Assembly (NCBI GenBank): GCA_003343995.1
Contig: QAKE01000084.1
Coordinates: 1 to 64,000 of the forward strand
Direction of reading: 5' to 3'
DNA length: 64,000 nucleotides
DNA from: Bacillota bacterium
GTDB lineage: Bacteria > Bacillota > Clostridia > Christensenellales > Borkfalkiaceae
Below, piece after piece: positions 53,488 through 62,648 of the stretch (positions are counted from its first letter, which is position 1; each line of letters begins with the position of its first letter). Under the pieces are notes generated by a model. That model was not told the DNA's origin. It ran no database searches and saw only the letters and a program-made list of their open reading frames with translations. A program made the translations under genes and the position numbers.

Positions 53488-56400
53488 ATGGTTAAACAGA
53501 AAAAAAGATCGCTTTTGGTTCTGTTCGCTCTCGTTGCCGCGGTGTGCTGCGCTTTTCTGGCGGCATGCAACGGCAAGGTGAATTTGGTGGATTTCGCCGA
53601 CGATACGGTGCAATGCGAATACGGGGATACCTATACGCTTGATCTTGCCGCGGCGAAAGACGATAAGGGCAACGAGTATGCCGTAACGGCGGAGGTGCGC
53701 GATGCCGACGGTGAACGCGTGGGCGTGTTCAACAACGCTTTCGATATTGCGGATATACGCGGTTATACCGTGAAATACACCGCGCGGTCGGGAGAGGAAA
53801 TCGTGGGGGAACGCACGGTGAGCATTACGGTGCTCGCTACGGCGAAACCGAATATCAGTTTTTCGGCGTATTCGGCGGAAAACGTTTACGAAGTGGGGAA
53901 AATTTTCAAACTTCCGTCTTATACGGTTTCCAGCCCTTTAACCGATAACGTAACGGCTTCCGCAAAATTATATTGTACGGAAGCGGAAGGGGAAACAGAT
54001 ATCAGCGAATCGGTGGAAAACAGCGCTTTTACTCCTGCAAAAGCCGGCAGTTACGCTTATCGCGTAACTGCCGACGACGGGCTGGGCAATACCGTATCGT
54101 TAACCAGCTCTTTTGAAATTCGCCCCGCCGTTTCTTCCGAAACGGAAATCGAGTCTTTCGATCATGAGCTTTCCGTTAAAAACGTCACGACGACTACGGG
54201 CGAACTGGCGTTCGACAGTATTGCCTATTGTGCGGAGGAGATAGCCGGCGTAACCGGCAGCGTCAAACTCGGCGTATCGCAAAAATGGCCGCATCTTTAC
54301 GTGCGTTCGCGGCAAAATATAGACGTTGATAAATATCCGTTTATTGCTTTTAAAATTTATATTGCGGAAAACGACGGAATGCAGAGCACCAATAAAACGC
54401 TTGCAATCAATTATCCCGATATGGCGGTAGGAACGGAAAGTCCGAATACGCGTAAATTCATCGTGCAGACGGGCCGATGGGAGGATGTATACGTCGCGTC
54501 CGAGCATTTTAACGCTTATGCCGAAGAAAACGGCGGAAACGGATTTTTATTCAGTTTTGTCAACGATACCGTTGCCGCTTGCGAAGATTATCTGTTCCAC
54601 GATACATTTGAATGTTATCTTGCCGATGTGCGTATGTCGGAAAACAATGTTCCGGCGGAAAACGAGATTTTGGACGTAACTTCCGATACGGTACTGCATA
54701 ACGTACATTCGCTGTTTGACGGACAATATCATTTCGGTTTCGACTTTGAGCTGAGCGACGAGGAAATCGGCGGAAATGCCGAAACGAAGCTGAAACTTAC
54801 CAATCTGCGCGCGTTGGCTGATTTACCGTCCTTCTGCGTGAAACCGGTACGCGATCTGCAATATTATACGGAAAAAGGTTATACGCATGTTTTGGTTTCC
54901 TTCTATATCGACGGAACAACGCTGAAAGAAGGCAAGCTCAGTAAAAATATGATTTTGCTCCCGACGCCGGGCGATAATTTCTCGTTCTCCGCTCCCGCGG
55001 ACGTATGGGTGAATGCCGCCCTGCCCATAGAGGCGTTTTTCAATGCAAGAATTGCGGAAGATTATATAACGTTGTTTACCGTGCTCAGCAACGAAAACGG
55101 GTGGAAAGACGTGGGCATGACCATTTATATCGGCGGAATTAACGCTATAAAGGCGCAGGCCGGCGGCACGGAGAAGCTCGTTTCTTACGATAACTCGGTA
55201 TACGCCAACTTACGCGCACAGGGAACGGCAAATACGGGGTATAAACATTCTGCGGCGGCTGTCGGATGTACTTCGGCGGCAATCGGCGGAAAAGATGGCG
55301 ATAAACTGCTCGTCGAAGGGCCTGCGTCGGTAATTTCTTTGCAAATTAAACCGCTTAAAACCTTGCAGGAATATTATACTGCCAATAAAGACAGCATTCG
55401 TTTTTCGATGTACGTGCCTGCGGCGTCCCTTGCGGACGGGCAGACAGAGCTGAACGTAACGCTTCCCGACGGCACGCAGACAAAGCTCAGCGGCGACGAA
55501 TGGAAAACCGTCGATGTACGGCTGGACGCGTTTTTCGCCGCGATGAAAGGCGGTTATGTTTCGCTGGTTTCCTACGAAAACCTTTCGGGAGCGACGAAAT
55601 TGTATGTCGGTGCGTTGGATTTGGTTCGGTTGATCAACGAGCCGACGGTAACCATCGGCGAGATCCCCGAGGGAAACAGTCATGAAATCGGCAGAGATTT
55701 TGAATTGCCGGAAGTTTCCGCTATCGGAGGAACGCTTACCGTAACGAAAAAGCTTTTTTACAAAGAAGGGACGGAGGAGCGTGAGATCACTTCGGAAATT
55801 TCGGACGGAAAATTTACGCCGGACGAGGCGGGCGAATATATCTACCGTATCACTGCAACGGACGGTCCCGCTGTGACGGAAAAGGAAGTTTCCTTTAAAA
55901 TTCGCGCGGCGGCTGCGGCGGGAGAGGTGGAATCTTTCGACGATGAACTTTCAAAAAAGAGCGTATATAATCATTCCAATCCGGAACTCGGATTTAACGA
56001 AGTATCCTATTGCTCCGAGGCGATAGGCGGTATTTCCGGCAGTTTCCGTTTGGAATTGACCGAAGCGAATAAATGGGGGGGATTGTTCTTGCGTCCCCGT
56101 CAGAATTTAGATAGCGCTCAATATCCGTATATCGTGTTTAAAATTTTTATATCTTCGGAAACATGGGCGGCGCCGCGTTCAAAATACGTGAGTTTAATCG
56201 GCGGCGGACACGCGGTCGTATCGGTGGATAAGTGGACGGAACTCGTCGTACCCGCCGCGGCGTTTTTCGACAGCGCGGACGATAACGGTTTTTGTACGCT
56301 GTTCAGCTTCGTAAATACTGCCGATGCAAGCCATCATTTCAAATATGGGGATAGTTTTGTCTGTTATATAACCGACGTACGCGGCGTACGGGAAAATACG

Positions 56401-56898
56401 CCCGCGGAAAACCAGATCGTGGATATTTCCGCCGATTCGTCTTTGCAGTATATCGGAACGGAAACGGGCGGACAGTATAATTACGGATTCACCTATCGGC
56501 TGACGGACGAAAACGTCGGCGGGCGCGACGGCGTTAAAATGCAGGCAAGCTATGTGAACGCGCTTTGCGGTTATCCCACGGTTACCGTGAAACCGATCAA
56601 CACTAAGGAATATTATGCGGATAAAGGCTATACGCATATCGAAATTTCCCTCTTTATAGAAAGGGCTTCCGTGGCGGACAAAACGACGAAAACGGCGTTT
56701 TTGTGCGGCGTGAACGGATTACAGAGCAAATCCGTTGCCACCGGCGAATGGACGACGCTGACGATCACTTTGGATGATTTTTACGGGTCTGTCGGTGCGA
56801 ACGGTGTAGTAAATTTACTCATAATTTACAGTGAAGGCGAAGATAAGGATAACGGTATGGTTATGTATATCGACGGCATCCATGCAGTAAAGGAATAA
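53488..56898 (+). CDS. large surface lipoprotein with duplicated Ig plus beta-sandwich modules
   Basis: 1136 aa. Lipobox LAAC (C27). Each module has an Ig-like part (YEVGKIFKLPSYTVSS at about 130; HEIGRDFELPEVSAIGG at about 730) then a sandwich starting EIESFDHELSVKN (about 219) and EVESFDDELSKKS (about 812), each with RSRQN/RPRQN and PFIAFKIYI / PYIVFKIFI. A second sandwich follows in both (YTEKGYTHVLVSFYIDG / YADKGYTHIEISLFIE) ending in YIGGINAIK/YIDGIHAVK. The modules probably bind glycan several times. No catalytic motif found. AAGGAGA site before ATG. Confidence 0.78.
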   Translation: MVKQKKRSLLVLFALVAAVCCAFLAACNGKVNLVDFADDTVQCEYGDTYTLDLAAAKDDKGNEYAVTAEVRDADGERVGVFNNAFDIADIRGYTVKYTARSGEEIVGERTVSITVLATAKPNISFSAYSAENVYEVGKIFKLPSYTVSSPLTDNVTASAKLYCTEAEGETDISESVENSAFTPAKAGSYAYRVTADDGLGNTVSLTSSFEIRPAVSSETEIESFDHELSVKNVTTTTGELAFDSIAYCAEEIAGVTGSVKLGVSQKWPHLYVRSRQNIDVDKYPFIAFKIYIAENDGMQSTNKTLAINYPDMAVGTESPNTRKFIVQTGRWEDVYVASEHFNAYAEENGGNGFLFSFVNDTVAACEDYLFHDTFECYLADVRMSENNVPAENEILDVTSDTVLHNVHSLFDGQYHFGFDFELSDEEIGGNAETKLKLTNLRALADLPSFCVKPVRDLQYYTEKGYTHVLVSFYIDGTTLKEGKLSKNMILLPTPGDNFSFSAPADVWVNAALPIEAFFNARIAEDYITLFTVLSNENGWKDVGMTIYIGGINAIKAQAGGTEKLVSYDNSVYANLRAQGTANTGYKHSAAAVGCTSAAIGGKDGDKLLVEGPASVISLQIKPLKTLQEYYTANKDSIRFSMYVPAASLADGQTELNVTLPDGTQTKLSGDEWKTVDVRLDAFFAAMKGGYVSLVSYENLSGATKLYVGALDLVRLINEPTVTIGEIPEGNSHEIGRDFELPEVSAIGGTLTVTKKLFYKEGTEEREITSEISDGKFTPDEAGEYIYRITATDGPAVTEKEVSFKIRAAAAAGEVESFDDELSKKSVYNHSNPELGFNEVSYCSEAIGGISGSFRLELTEANKWGGLFLRPRQNLDSAQYPYIVFKIFISSETWAAPRSKYVSLIGGGHAVVSVDKWTELVVPAAAFFDSADDNGFCTLFSFVNTADASHHFKYGDSFVCYITDVRGVRENTPAENQIVDISADSSLQYIGTETGGQYNYGFTYRLTDENVGGRDGVKMQASYVNALCGYPTVTVKPINTKEYYADKGYTHIEISLFIERASVADKTTKTAFLCGVNGLQSKSVATGEWTTLTITLDDFYGSVGANGVVNLLIIYSEGEDKDNGMVMYIDGIHAVKE

Positions 56899-56908
56899 CA
56901 AAAATACT

Positions 56909-56935
56909 TTCGCCCCCGCCGAAAGCGGGGGCGAA
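56909..56935 (+). other. GC hairpin in the gap before the GH36 gene
   Basis: An 11-bp perfect stem (56909-56919 with 56925-56935), loop CGAAA. Only TACAAAAAAGG follows, so it lacks a U-tract and is more like a transcript-stabilising or partial-stop element than a terminator. The GH36 gene is 21 bp further on. Confidence 0.6.
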
Positions 56936-56955
56936 TACAAAAAAGGAACTAGGTT

Positions 56956-59130
56956 ATGGCAATCGTATTTGACGGCGCAAACAAAGTTTTTAAGCTGGAT
57001 ACCCAAAACATAAGTTATATTTTCCGACTCCGCTACGATAAGTATCTTGCGCATGTTTATTGCGGTGAAAAAATAGACGATACCGACGTTTCCGGTTATG
57101 TAAACAGTCAGGTTTATGAGTTTTCCCCGTACGTGAAGGAGTTCGGCAAAGGTTTTTCTCTCGATACCGAAATGCAGGAATATTCCTGTTTCGGAGCGGG
57201 GGATTTACGCGCCGACGCGCTAAGACTTCGCCGTGAAAACGGATGCAGAGACGCGCTCTTTCAATACGTTTCTCACGAAATTATCGACGGCAGAGAATAT
57301 CCGGACGGGCTGCCGTGCTCTCGTGCTGCGGAGGGCATGCAGACGCTTATCGTAACGCTCTTCGACGAATTGTCCGAAACGGAGCTGAAACTTTACTACG
57401 GCGTTTACGAGCAAGAAAACATTATCGCCAGATATCAGAAAATTACCAACTTGGGAAAGAGCGACGCGTTTATCGAAAAGGCGGCGAGTTTTTGCTTGGA
57501 TTTTTATTATGACGATCAAACCGCAGTCACTTTAGCGGGGGGGTACGCTTGCGAACAGCGCTTTCAACAATGCGTTTTGCCCGAGGGGAAACTTTGTTTC
57601 GGCAGCGTTGCGGGAACAACCTCCCATAAACTCAATCCGTTTATTGCAATCGCAGCGAAAAACGCTACGGAAGACTGCGGAGAAGTTTTAGGCGTTAATC
57701 TGATTTACAGCGGCAGTTTTCTGAACGAGGCGGAACGTACGCACAAGGGGAGCGTGCGCTTGCTTACGGGAATCAATCCCGACGGTTTCGAATGGACGCT
57801 GTGCGCAGGGGAAAGTTTTTGCACGCCGGAAGCGCTGTTGACGTTCAGCTCTCGGGGATTTGGCGGAATGTCGCGTAATTTTCACCGCCACATCCTTCGC
57901 AATATTCTGCCTAAGGGGCAAAAAAGCCCCGTTGTACTCAATACGTGGGAAGGATTCTTTTTTAATGTAAACGATAAGCTTTTATCGGAGTGTGCAAAAA
58001 AAGCCGTTGCGCTCGGGATCGATACAATCGTTTTAGATGACGGTTGGTTTAAAAATCGTATCGACGATACTGCTGGATTGGGCGATTGGGATATCGACGC
58101 TGAAAAGTTTCCGTCACTTGCGGAAACCGTTCGACAAATCAACGGATTAGGACTGAATTTCGGCATCTGGATCGAACCGGAAATGGTCAATGAGCGAAGC
58201 GAACTTTTTAAGGATCACCCCGAATGGTGTTTGACGACCGGCAGAGCGCCCTCCGTTCAGCGCAATCAGCTGGTGCTCGATATGGGTAACGCTGCTGTGG
58301 TCGATTATCTTTACGGAAAACTTTCAAAATTGCTGGAAGAGGTCAATATCGCTTATGTAAAATGGGATATGAACCGCTATCTTACGGAAATCGGCAGCAA
58401 CGCGTTGCCGGCAACAAGGCAGGGGGAGGCGGCGCACCGTTACATACTCGGCGTTTATGAATTGTATCGACGTTTACGCACGGCTTATCCGCAGGTGTTT
58501 TTTGAAAATTGCAGCGGCGGGGGCGGACGTTTTGATTTAGGCATGCTTTGCTTTTCGCCGCAAATATGGCTGAGCGATAACACGAATCCCTTCGACAGGG
58601 TTAAAATGCAGTACGCGGCAACGTTGGCGTATCCGCCCGCCGTCATTTCTTCTCATATCACGCGCGGGATCGGCGGCAGTACGTTTCAAAGCTCTTCGCT
58701 GGAGTTCCGATATCTTACGTCCGCTCATTTTTCCTTGGGCTATGAGTTCGACGTGCGGCGGCTTTCCGAAGAAGATACCCGCAAAATAGCCGATTTCAAC
58801 CGGCAGTATGCGCAAACAAGAGATTGGGCGGCGGACGGGGCGTTTTACCGCTTAAAAAGTCCTTTCGAATATGGCAATCGCACGGCAATACAGCAAGTCG
58901 TATCGAAAGACAAAACAAAAACGTTCGTTACCGTACTGCAATTAAACGGCGATTACAATAAATGTTGGGAAATCGTTCGTTTGCGGGGACTTAATCCGTA
59001 TTGGGTATACCGCGATAATAGCTCGCAAAAGTGTTTTCGCGGCAGCACGCTGATGAACAGGGGCATCATCGTAAACGACCTTTGCGGCAACGGCGCATGT
59101 CGTCGTTTGGAATTTGAAAAAGCAGACTGA
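56956..59130 (+). CDS. alpha-galactosidase, GH36
   Basis: 724 aa, the usual GH36 length. N-terminal beta-supersandwich (about 1-310), TIM barrel (about 320-650) and C-terminal beta domain. Nucleophile D471 in YVKWDMNRY and acid/base D541 in LSDNTNP; SHITRG and LVLDMGN also match. Releases terminal alpha-galactose, and some members act on alpha-GalNAc. No signal peptide, so cytoplasmic, consistent with imported oligosaccharides. A site (AAGGAAC) precedes the ATG. Last gene of the glycan locus. Confidence 0.95.
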   Translation: MAIVFDGANKVFKLDTQNISYIFRLRYDKYLAHVYCGEKIDDTDVSGYVNSQVYEFSPYVKEFGKGFSLDTEMQEYSCFGAGDLRADALRLRRENGCRDALFQYVSHEIIDGREYPDGLPCSRAAEGMQTLIVTLFDELSETELKLYYGVYEQENIIARYQKITNLGKSDAFIEKAASFCLDFYYDDQTAVTLAGGYACEQRFQQCVLPEGKLCFGSVAGTTSHKLNPFIAIAAKNATEDCGEVLGVNLIYSGSFLNEAERTHKGSVRLLTGINPDGFEWTLCAGESFCTPEALLTFSSRGFGGMSRNFHRHILRNILPKGQKSPVVLNTWEGFFFNVNDKLLSECAKKAVALGIDTIVLDDGWFKNRIDDTAGLGDWDIDAEKFPSLAETVRQINGLGLNFGIWIEPEMVNERSELFKDHPEWCLTTGRAPSVQRNQLVLDMGNAAVVDYLYGKLSKLLEEVNIAYVKWDMNRYLTEIGSNALPATRQGEAAHRYILGVYELYRRLRTAYPQVFFENCSGGGGRFDLGMLCFSPQIWLSDNTNPFDRVKMQYAATLAYPPAVISSHITRGIGGSTFQSSSLEFRYLTSAHFSLGYEFDVRRLSEEDTRKIADFNRQYAQTRDWAADGAFYRLKSPFEYGNRTAIQQVVSKDKTKTFVTVLQLNGDYNKCWEIVRLRGLNPYWVYRDNSSQKCFRGSTLMNRGIIVNDLCGNGACRRLEFEKAD

Positions 59131-59132
59131 CA

Positions 59133-59168
59133 AAAAGTCGGGAAAACATTGTATCTTACCCGACTTTT
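59133..59168 (+). terminator. Terminator after the GH36 gene
   Basis: AAAAGTCGGG (59133-59142) pairs with CCCGACTTTT (59159-59168), loop of 16 nt, with flanking A and T. It closes the second glycan operon. Confidence 0.7.
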
Positions 59169-59204
59169 GAAGTTTTAATCTGCTCCTTAAAAAAGATCTT
59201 TTAC

Positions 59205-59252
59205 GCAAAAAGGTGCGCCCCATGACATATGTCATGGGGCGCACCTTTTTGC
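59205..59252. terminator. 48-nt perfect palindrome, terminator of tRNA-Leu(CAA)
   Basis: Positions 59205-59228 are the exact reverse complement of 59229-59252, with no unpaired centre. On the minus strand it follows the tRNA CCA end directly and ends in a T-run (five T), so it ends the tRNA transcript; by symmetry it can act on both strands. Confidence 0.85.
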
Positions 59253-59339
59253 TGGTGCCGCCGGTCGGGGTCGAACCGACACGGTATCTCTACCGCGGGA
59301 TTTTGAGTCCCGTGCGTCTGCCAATTTCACCACGGCGGC
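59253..59339 (-). tRNA. tRNA-Leu (anticodon CAA)
   Basis: 87 nt on the minus strand, read from 59339 to 59253. Acceptor GCCGCCG pairs with CGGCGGC, A73 and an encoded CCA (59253-59255 on the plus strand as TGG). Anticodon stem CGGGA/TCCCG holds loop CTCAAAA, anticodon CAA for UUG. The D-loop and T-loop (GTCGG TTCGACC CCGAC) are canonical and a long variable arm fits Leu. Confidence 0.93.
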
Positions 59340-59378
59340 AAATTATTTTTATAAAACTGCAAACGATTACGGTAAGGC

Positions 59379-59407
59379 TTGCATTTTTTTGCGCAATTTG
59401 TTAAAAT
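59379..59407 (+). promoter_or_regulatory. Promoter for polA
   Basis: TTGCAT (59379-59384), 17-bp spacer, TAAAAT (59402-59407). Leader of about 68 nt to the polA ATG. Confidence 0.7.
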
Positions 59408-59481
59408 GATTACATTAAATTCAATTGCTGATAAATCATACCACAATTTGCTGCAAAAATCAAGAAATTTGACGGGGTTTT

Positions 59482-62022
59482 ATGGAAAAATTAGTTTTGA
59501 TCGACGGGAACAGTTTAATCAACCGCGCTTTTTACGCAAATCCGCCCATGATGACGAAAAACGGCGTGCCCACCGGCGCGGTGTTCGGCTTTATGAATAT
59601 GCTCCTAAAGGCGATCAAGGACATTTCTCCGTCGCACCTTTCGGTCGCATTCGACGTGCACGCGCCGACTTTCCGCCACGAAATGTTTGCCGAATACAAA
59701 GGCACGCGCAAGCCCATGCCGGAGGATTTGCGCCCGCAGATTCCCCTTTTAAAGCAAGTGCTTTCCGTAATGCGTATCCATATGCTCGAAAAAGCCGGCT
59801 GGGAGGCGGACGACATCATCGGCACGGTGGCGAAAAACGAAAAAATCCCCACCGTTATCGTCACGGGCGACAGGGACGCGTTTCAGCTGGTGGACGAGTG
59901 CACGGAAGTATATTTCACGAAAAAAGGGCTCAGCGATTTAGACGTGCTCAGCGCGGATAATTTCCGCGAAAAAACCGGCATCGAGCCGGCGCAGGTCATC
60001 GAACTGAAAGCGTTGATGGGGGATGCTTCCGACAATATTCCCGGCGTTGCGGGCGTCGGCGAAAAGACGGCGAAACTTCTTTTGGAAAAATACGGAACGG
60101 CGGAGGGCGTGTACGGGCATATCGGGGAAATCACCGGCAAATTGAAGGAACGGCTCATCGCCGACGAGGAAAACTGCCGCCTTTCGAAAACGCTCGCCAC
60201 CATCGAAACGCACGCCGACATTTCCTATAAGCTGGACGACATGAAACTCGTGCAGCCCTTTCCCGCGGAGCTGAAAGCGAAATTCACGGAGCTCGAATTC
60301 CGCCTGCTTTCCAAAAAGGAAGAACTTTTCGCCGCGGAACGGGTACCCGTCGCGGCGGCGGAACAATCCGTTACGGAAATCAAGGATAAAACGGCGCTTT
60401 GCTCCGCGCTCGCAGCCGATCCGCTTTACGTCGTTTTTGAAGAAAATCTCCACGTATACGACGGCAAAACCGAGTATCTCGTCAAGGTGAAAGAGGGGTT
60501 TTTCGACGAGGGCGTTTTATATTCCGAAGCGGTGGACGCGCTTTGCCCCGTCGTGCAGTCGGATAAAAAAATCGTCACCTATAATTTAAAGGATTTAATG
60601 CACCGTTTCGACGGCATGGACGTGCGTTTTTCCGCGCGTTTCGAGGACGTTTCCGTCATCAAATACCTCGCGGATTTTTCCGGCAGGGATGAAAAATTCG
60701 CTTCCGTCTGCGGGGAATACGGCGTTTCCGATCAGGCGCAGGGGCGTTCGCTTTGCGAAATTTACCGCGCGCTTTCCGCAAAAATGGCGGAGGAGAGCAT
60801 GGAAAAGCTCTATAAAGAGGTGGAACTGCCCCTCGTTTACGTGTTGTATTCCATGGAGCGGGAGGGATTTAAAATCGACCGCGCCGCGTTGGAGGAGATG
60901 GGCGCGCTCTACGCCGGAGAACTGAAAAATCTGGAGGCGCGCATTCACCTTCTTTCGGGTGAGAATTTCAACCTCAATTCGCCCCAGCAGCTCGGCAAAG
61001 TGCTCTTTGAAAAGTTGGGGCTGAAACACGCGAAAAAGACCAAAACGGGCTATTCCACTTCGGCGGAAGTGCTGGAAGAGCTCGTCTCGGAACACGAAAT
61101 CGTGCCGCTCATCTTAAAATATCGTCAGCTGCAAAAGCTGTATTCCACCTACATCGAGGGATTCAAGCCGTTGATCGAGCCGAAAACGGGGTTGGTGCAC
61201 ACCTCGTTCAATCAGCTCGTCACGACGACGGGCAGGCTTTCCAGCAAGGAACCGAACTTGCAGAATATTCCCGTACGCGACGAGCTCGGTAAGGAAATCC
61301 GCCGCTTTTTCATTCCGCGGGACGGGGAGCATATCCTCGTCGGCGCGGACTATTCGCAAATCGAACTGCGCCTGCTCGCGCATTTTTCCGAATGTCCCGC
61401 GCTGATTAAGGCGTATAACGAGCAGGAGGATATCCACACCGCCACGGCGGCTACGGTGTTCGGCGTAAAAAAGGAAGCCGTCACGCCGCAGATGCGCCGC
61501 AGCGCCAAGGCGGTCAATTTCGGCATCATCTACGGCATCAGCGAATTCGGGTTGGCGAAAAATCTGAAAATATCCACGTCGCAGGCGAGGGAGTATATCC
61601 GCACTTATTTTGAAAAATATCCCGAAGTCAAGGCGTATATGGATAAAAACGTGGAATTTGCCAAGGAACACGGTTATGTCTCCACGCTGCTCGGCAGAAA
61701 ACGGTATATCAGGGAGCTGAAATCGAGTAACTACAATCAGCGCATGTTCGGCGAGCGCGCGGCGATGAACATGCCCTTGCAGGGCAGCAGCGCGGACATC
61801 ATCAAGGTCGCCATGGTCAACGTTTTCGATAAGCTGAAAGCAGGCGGGTATTGTTCGCGGCTGATCTTGCAGGTGCACGACGAACTCATCATCGACTGTT
61901 TGAAGTCGGAGCGGGAAGAGGTGGAAAAACTGCTCGTGACGGAAATGGAAAACGCGGTGAAACTGAAGGTGCCGCTCACGGTGGAAACCGAGTGCGGGGA
62001 AACGTGGTACGATGCGAAATAG
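59482..62022 (+). CDS. polA: DNA polymerase I
   Basis: 846 aa. 5'-3' exonuclease domain (about 1-285; VLIDGNSLINRAF, KTRKP-like GTRKPMP, DRDAFQLV, DASDNIPGVAGVGEKTA), a shortened 3'-5' exonuclease-like domain (about 290-460) lacking the DxE catalytic pair, and the polymerase domain with motif A D623 (DYSQIELR), motif B RRSAKAVNFGIIYG, and motif C D800-E801 (QVHDE). Acts in repair and Okazaki fragment processing. The missing proofreading residues resemble Bacillus Pol I. Followed by coaE in 12 bp. Confidence 0.97.
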   Translation: MEKLVLIDGNSLINRAFYANPPMMTKNGVPTGAVFGFMNMLLKAIKDISPSHLSVAFDVHAPTFRHEMFAEYKGTRKPMPEDLRPQIPLLKQVLSVMRIHMLEKAGWEADDIIGTVAKNEKIPTVIVTGDRDAFQLVDECTEVYFTKKGLSDLDVLSADNFREKTGIEPAQVIELKALMGDASDNIPGVAGVGEKTAKLLLEKYGTAEGVYGHIGEITGKLKERLIADEENCRLSKTLATIETHADISYKLDDMKLVQPFPAELKAKFTELEFRLLSKKEELFAAERVPVAAAEQSVTEIKDKTALCSALAADPLYVVFEENLHVYDGKTEYLVKVKEGFFDEGVLYSEAVDALCPVVQSDKKIVTYNLKDLMHRFDGMDVRFSARFEDVSVIKYLADFSGRDEKFASVCGEYGVSDQAQGRSLCEIYRALSAKMAEESMEKLYKEVELPLVYVLYSMEREGFKIDRAALEEMGALYAGELKNLEARIHLLSGENFNLNSPQQLGKVLFEKLGLKHAKKTKTGYSTSAEVLEELVSEHEIVPLILKYRQLQKLYSTYIEGFKPLIEPKTGLVHTSFNQLVTTTGRLSSKEPNLQNIPVRDELGKEIRRFFIPRDGEHILVGADYSQIELRLLAHFSECPALIKAYNEQEDIHTATAATVFGVKKEAVTPQMRRSAKAVNFGIIYGISEFGLAKNLKISTSQAREYIRTYFEKYPEVKAYMDKNVEFAKEHGYVSTLLGRKRYIRELKSSNYNQRMFGERAAMNMPLQGSSADIIKVAMVNVFDKLKAGGYCSRLILQVHDELIIDCLKSEREEVEKLLVTEMENAVKLKVPLTVETECGETWYDAK

Positions 62023-62034
62023 GCGGTGAAAAAT

Positions 62035-62619
62035 ATGAAAATAGCGATCACGGGGGGTATCGGCAGCGGAAAGAGCGCGGCGGCGGACGTCGTGCGCAAA
62101 ATGGGTTTTAAGGTCGCGTCGTGCGACGATACTTACGCGCGCCTTTGCGGGGAGCAGATGTTTTTGAAGGAACTGAAAAAACTCTTTCCTTCCGCGGTGC
62201 ACGGCATTCCGCTGCGCCTCGACAGGCGGGCGCTTGCGGAGGAGATTTTTGCCGACGAAAAGCGCAGGTCGGAGCTTGACGCTTTCACGCATCCGCGCAT
62301 CATGGCGGCGATGGAAACGGAAACCGCGGGCGAAAAAATCGCCTTTTACGAAGTGCCCCTGCTCTTTGAAAGCGGGCTGAAACATCATTTCGACGAGGTG
62401 ATCGTCGTTTTGCGGGAAAAAGACGCGCGGGTGAAAAGCGTTATGAAGCGCAGCAACCTGACCGAGGAGCAGATCGCCGCGCGCATGACGGCGCAAATCG
62501 ATTACGAAACGTACGATTTCGGCGGCTGCCGCATACTGAAAAACGACGGCGATTTGGCGGCGTTGGAGGAAAAAACGAGGGCGCTGATCGAAGCGCTGAC
62601 GGCGGGCGCAGCCGTATAA
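62035..62619 (+). CDS. coaE: dephospho-CoA kinase
   Basis: 194 aa, full length. Phosphorylates dephospho-CoA as the last CoA synthesis step. P-loop GGIGSGKS (7-14), LRLDRRALAEEIF and VPLLFESGL are typical. ATG 62035 was chosen because GGCGGTGA just precedes it; an in-frame GTG at 62026 lies within that site. polA-coaE pairing is common in Clostridia. A short GC hairpin follows (about 62619-62632). Confidence 0.93.
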   Translation: MKIAITGGIGSGKSAAADVVRKMGFKVASCDDTYARLCGEQMFLKELKKLFPSAVHGIPLRLDRRALAEEIFADEKRRSELDAFTHPRIMAAMETETAGEKIAFYEVPLLFESGLKHHFDEVIVVLREKDARVKSVMKRSNLTEEQIAARMTAQIDYETYDFGGCRILKNDGDLAALEEKTRALIEALTAGAAV

Positions 62620-62648
62620 ACCGCGCGGTTTTTGCATAAACTTTTCGT

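Noticed and set aside
61114..62637. 507-codon minus-strand frame under polA and coaE
   Set aside because: Reads as Arg/His-rich shadow sequence across two real genes; no start signal or motif.
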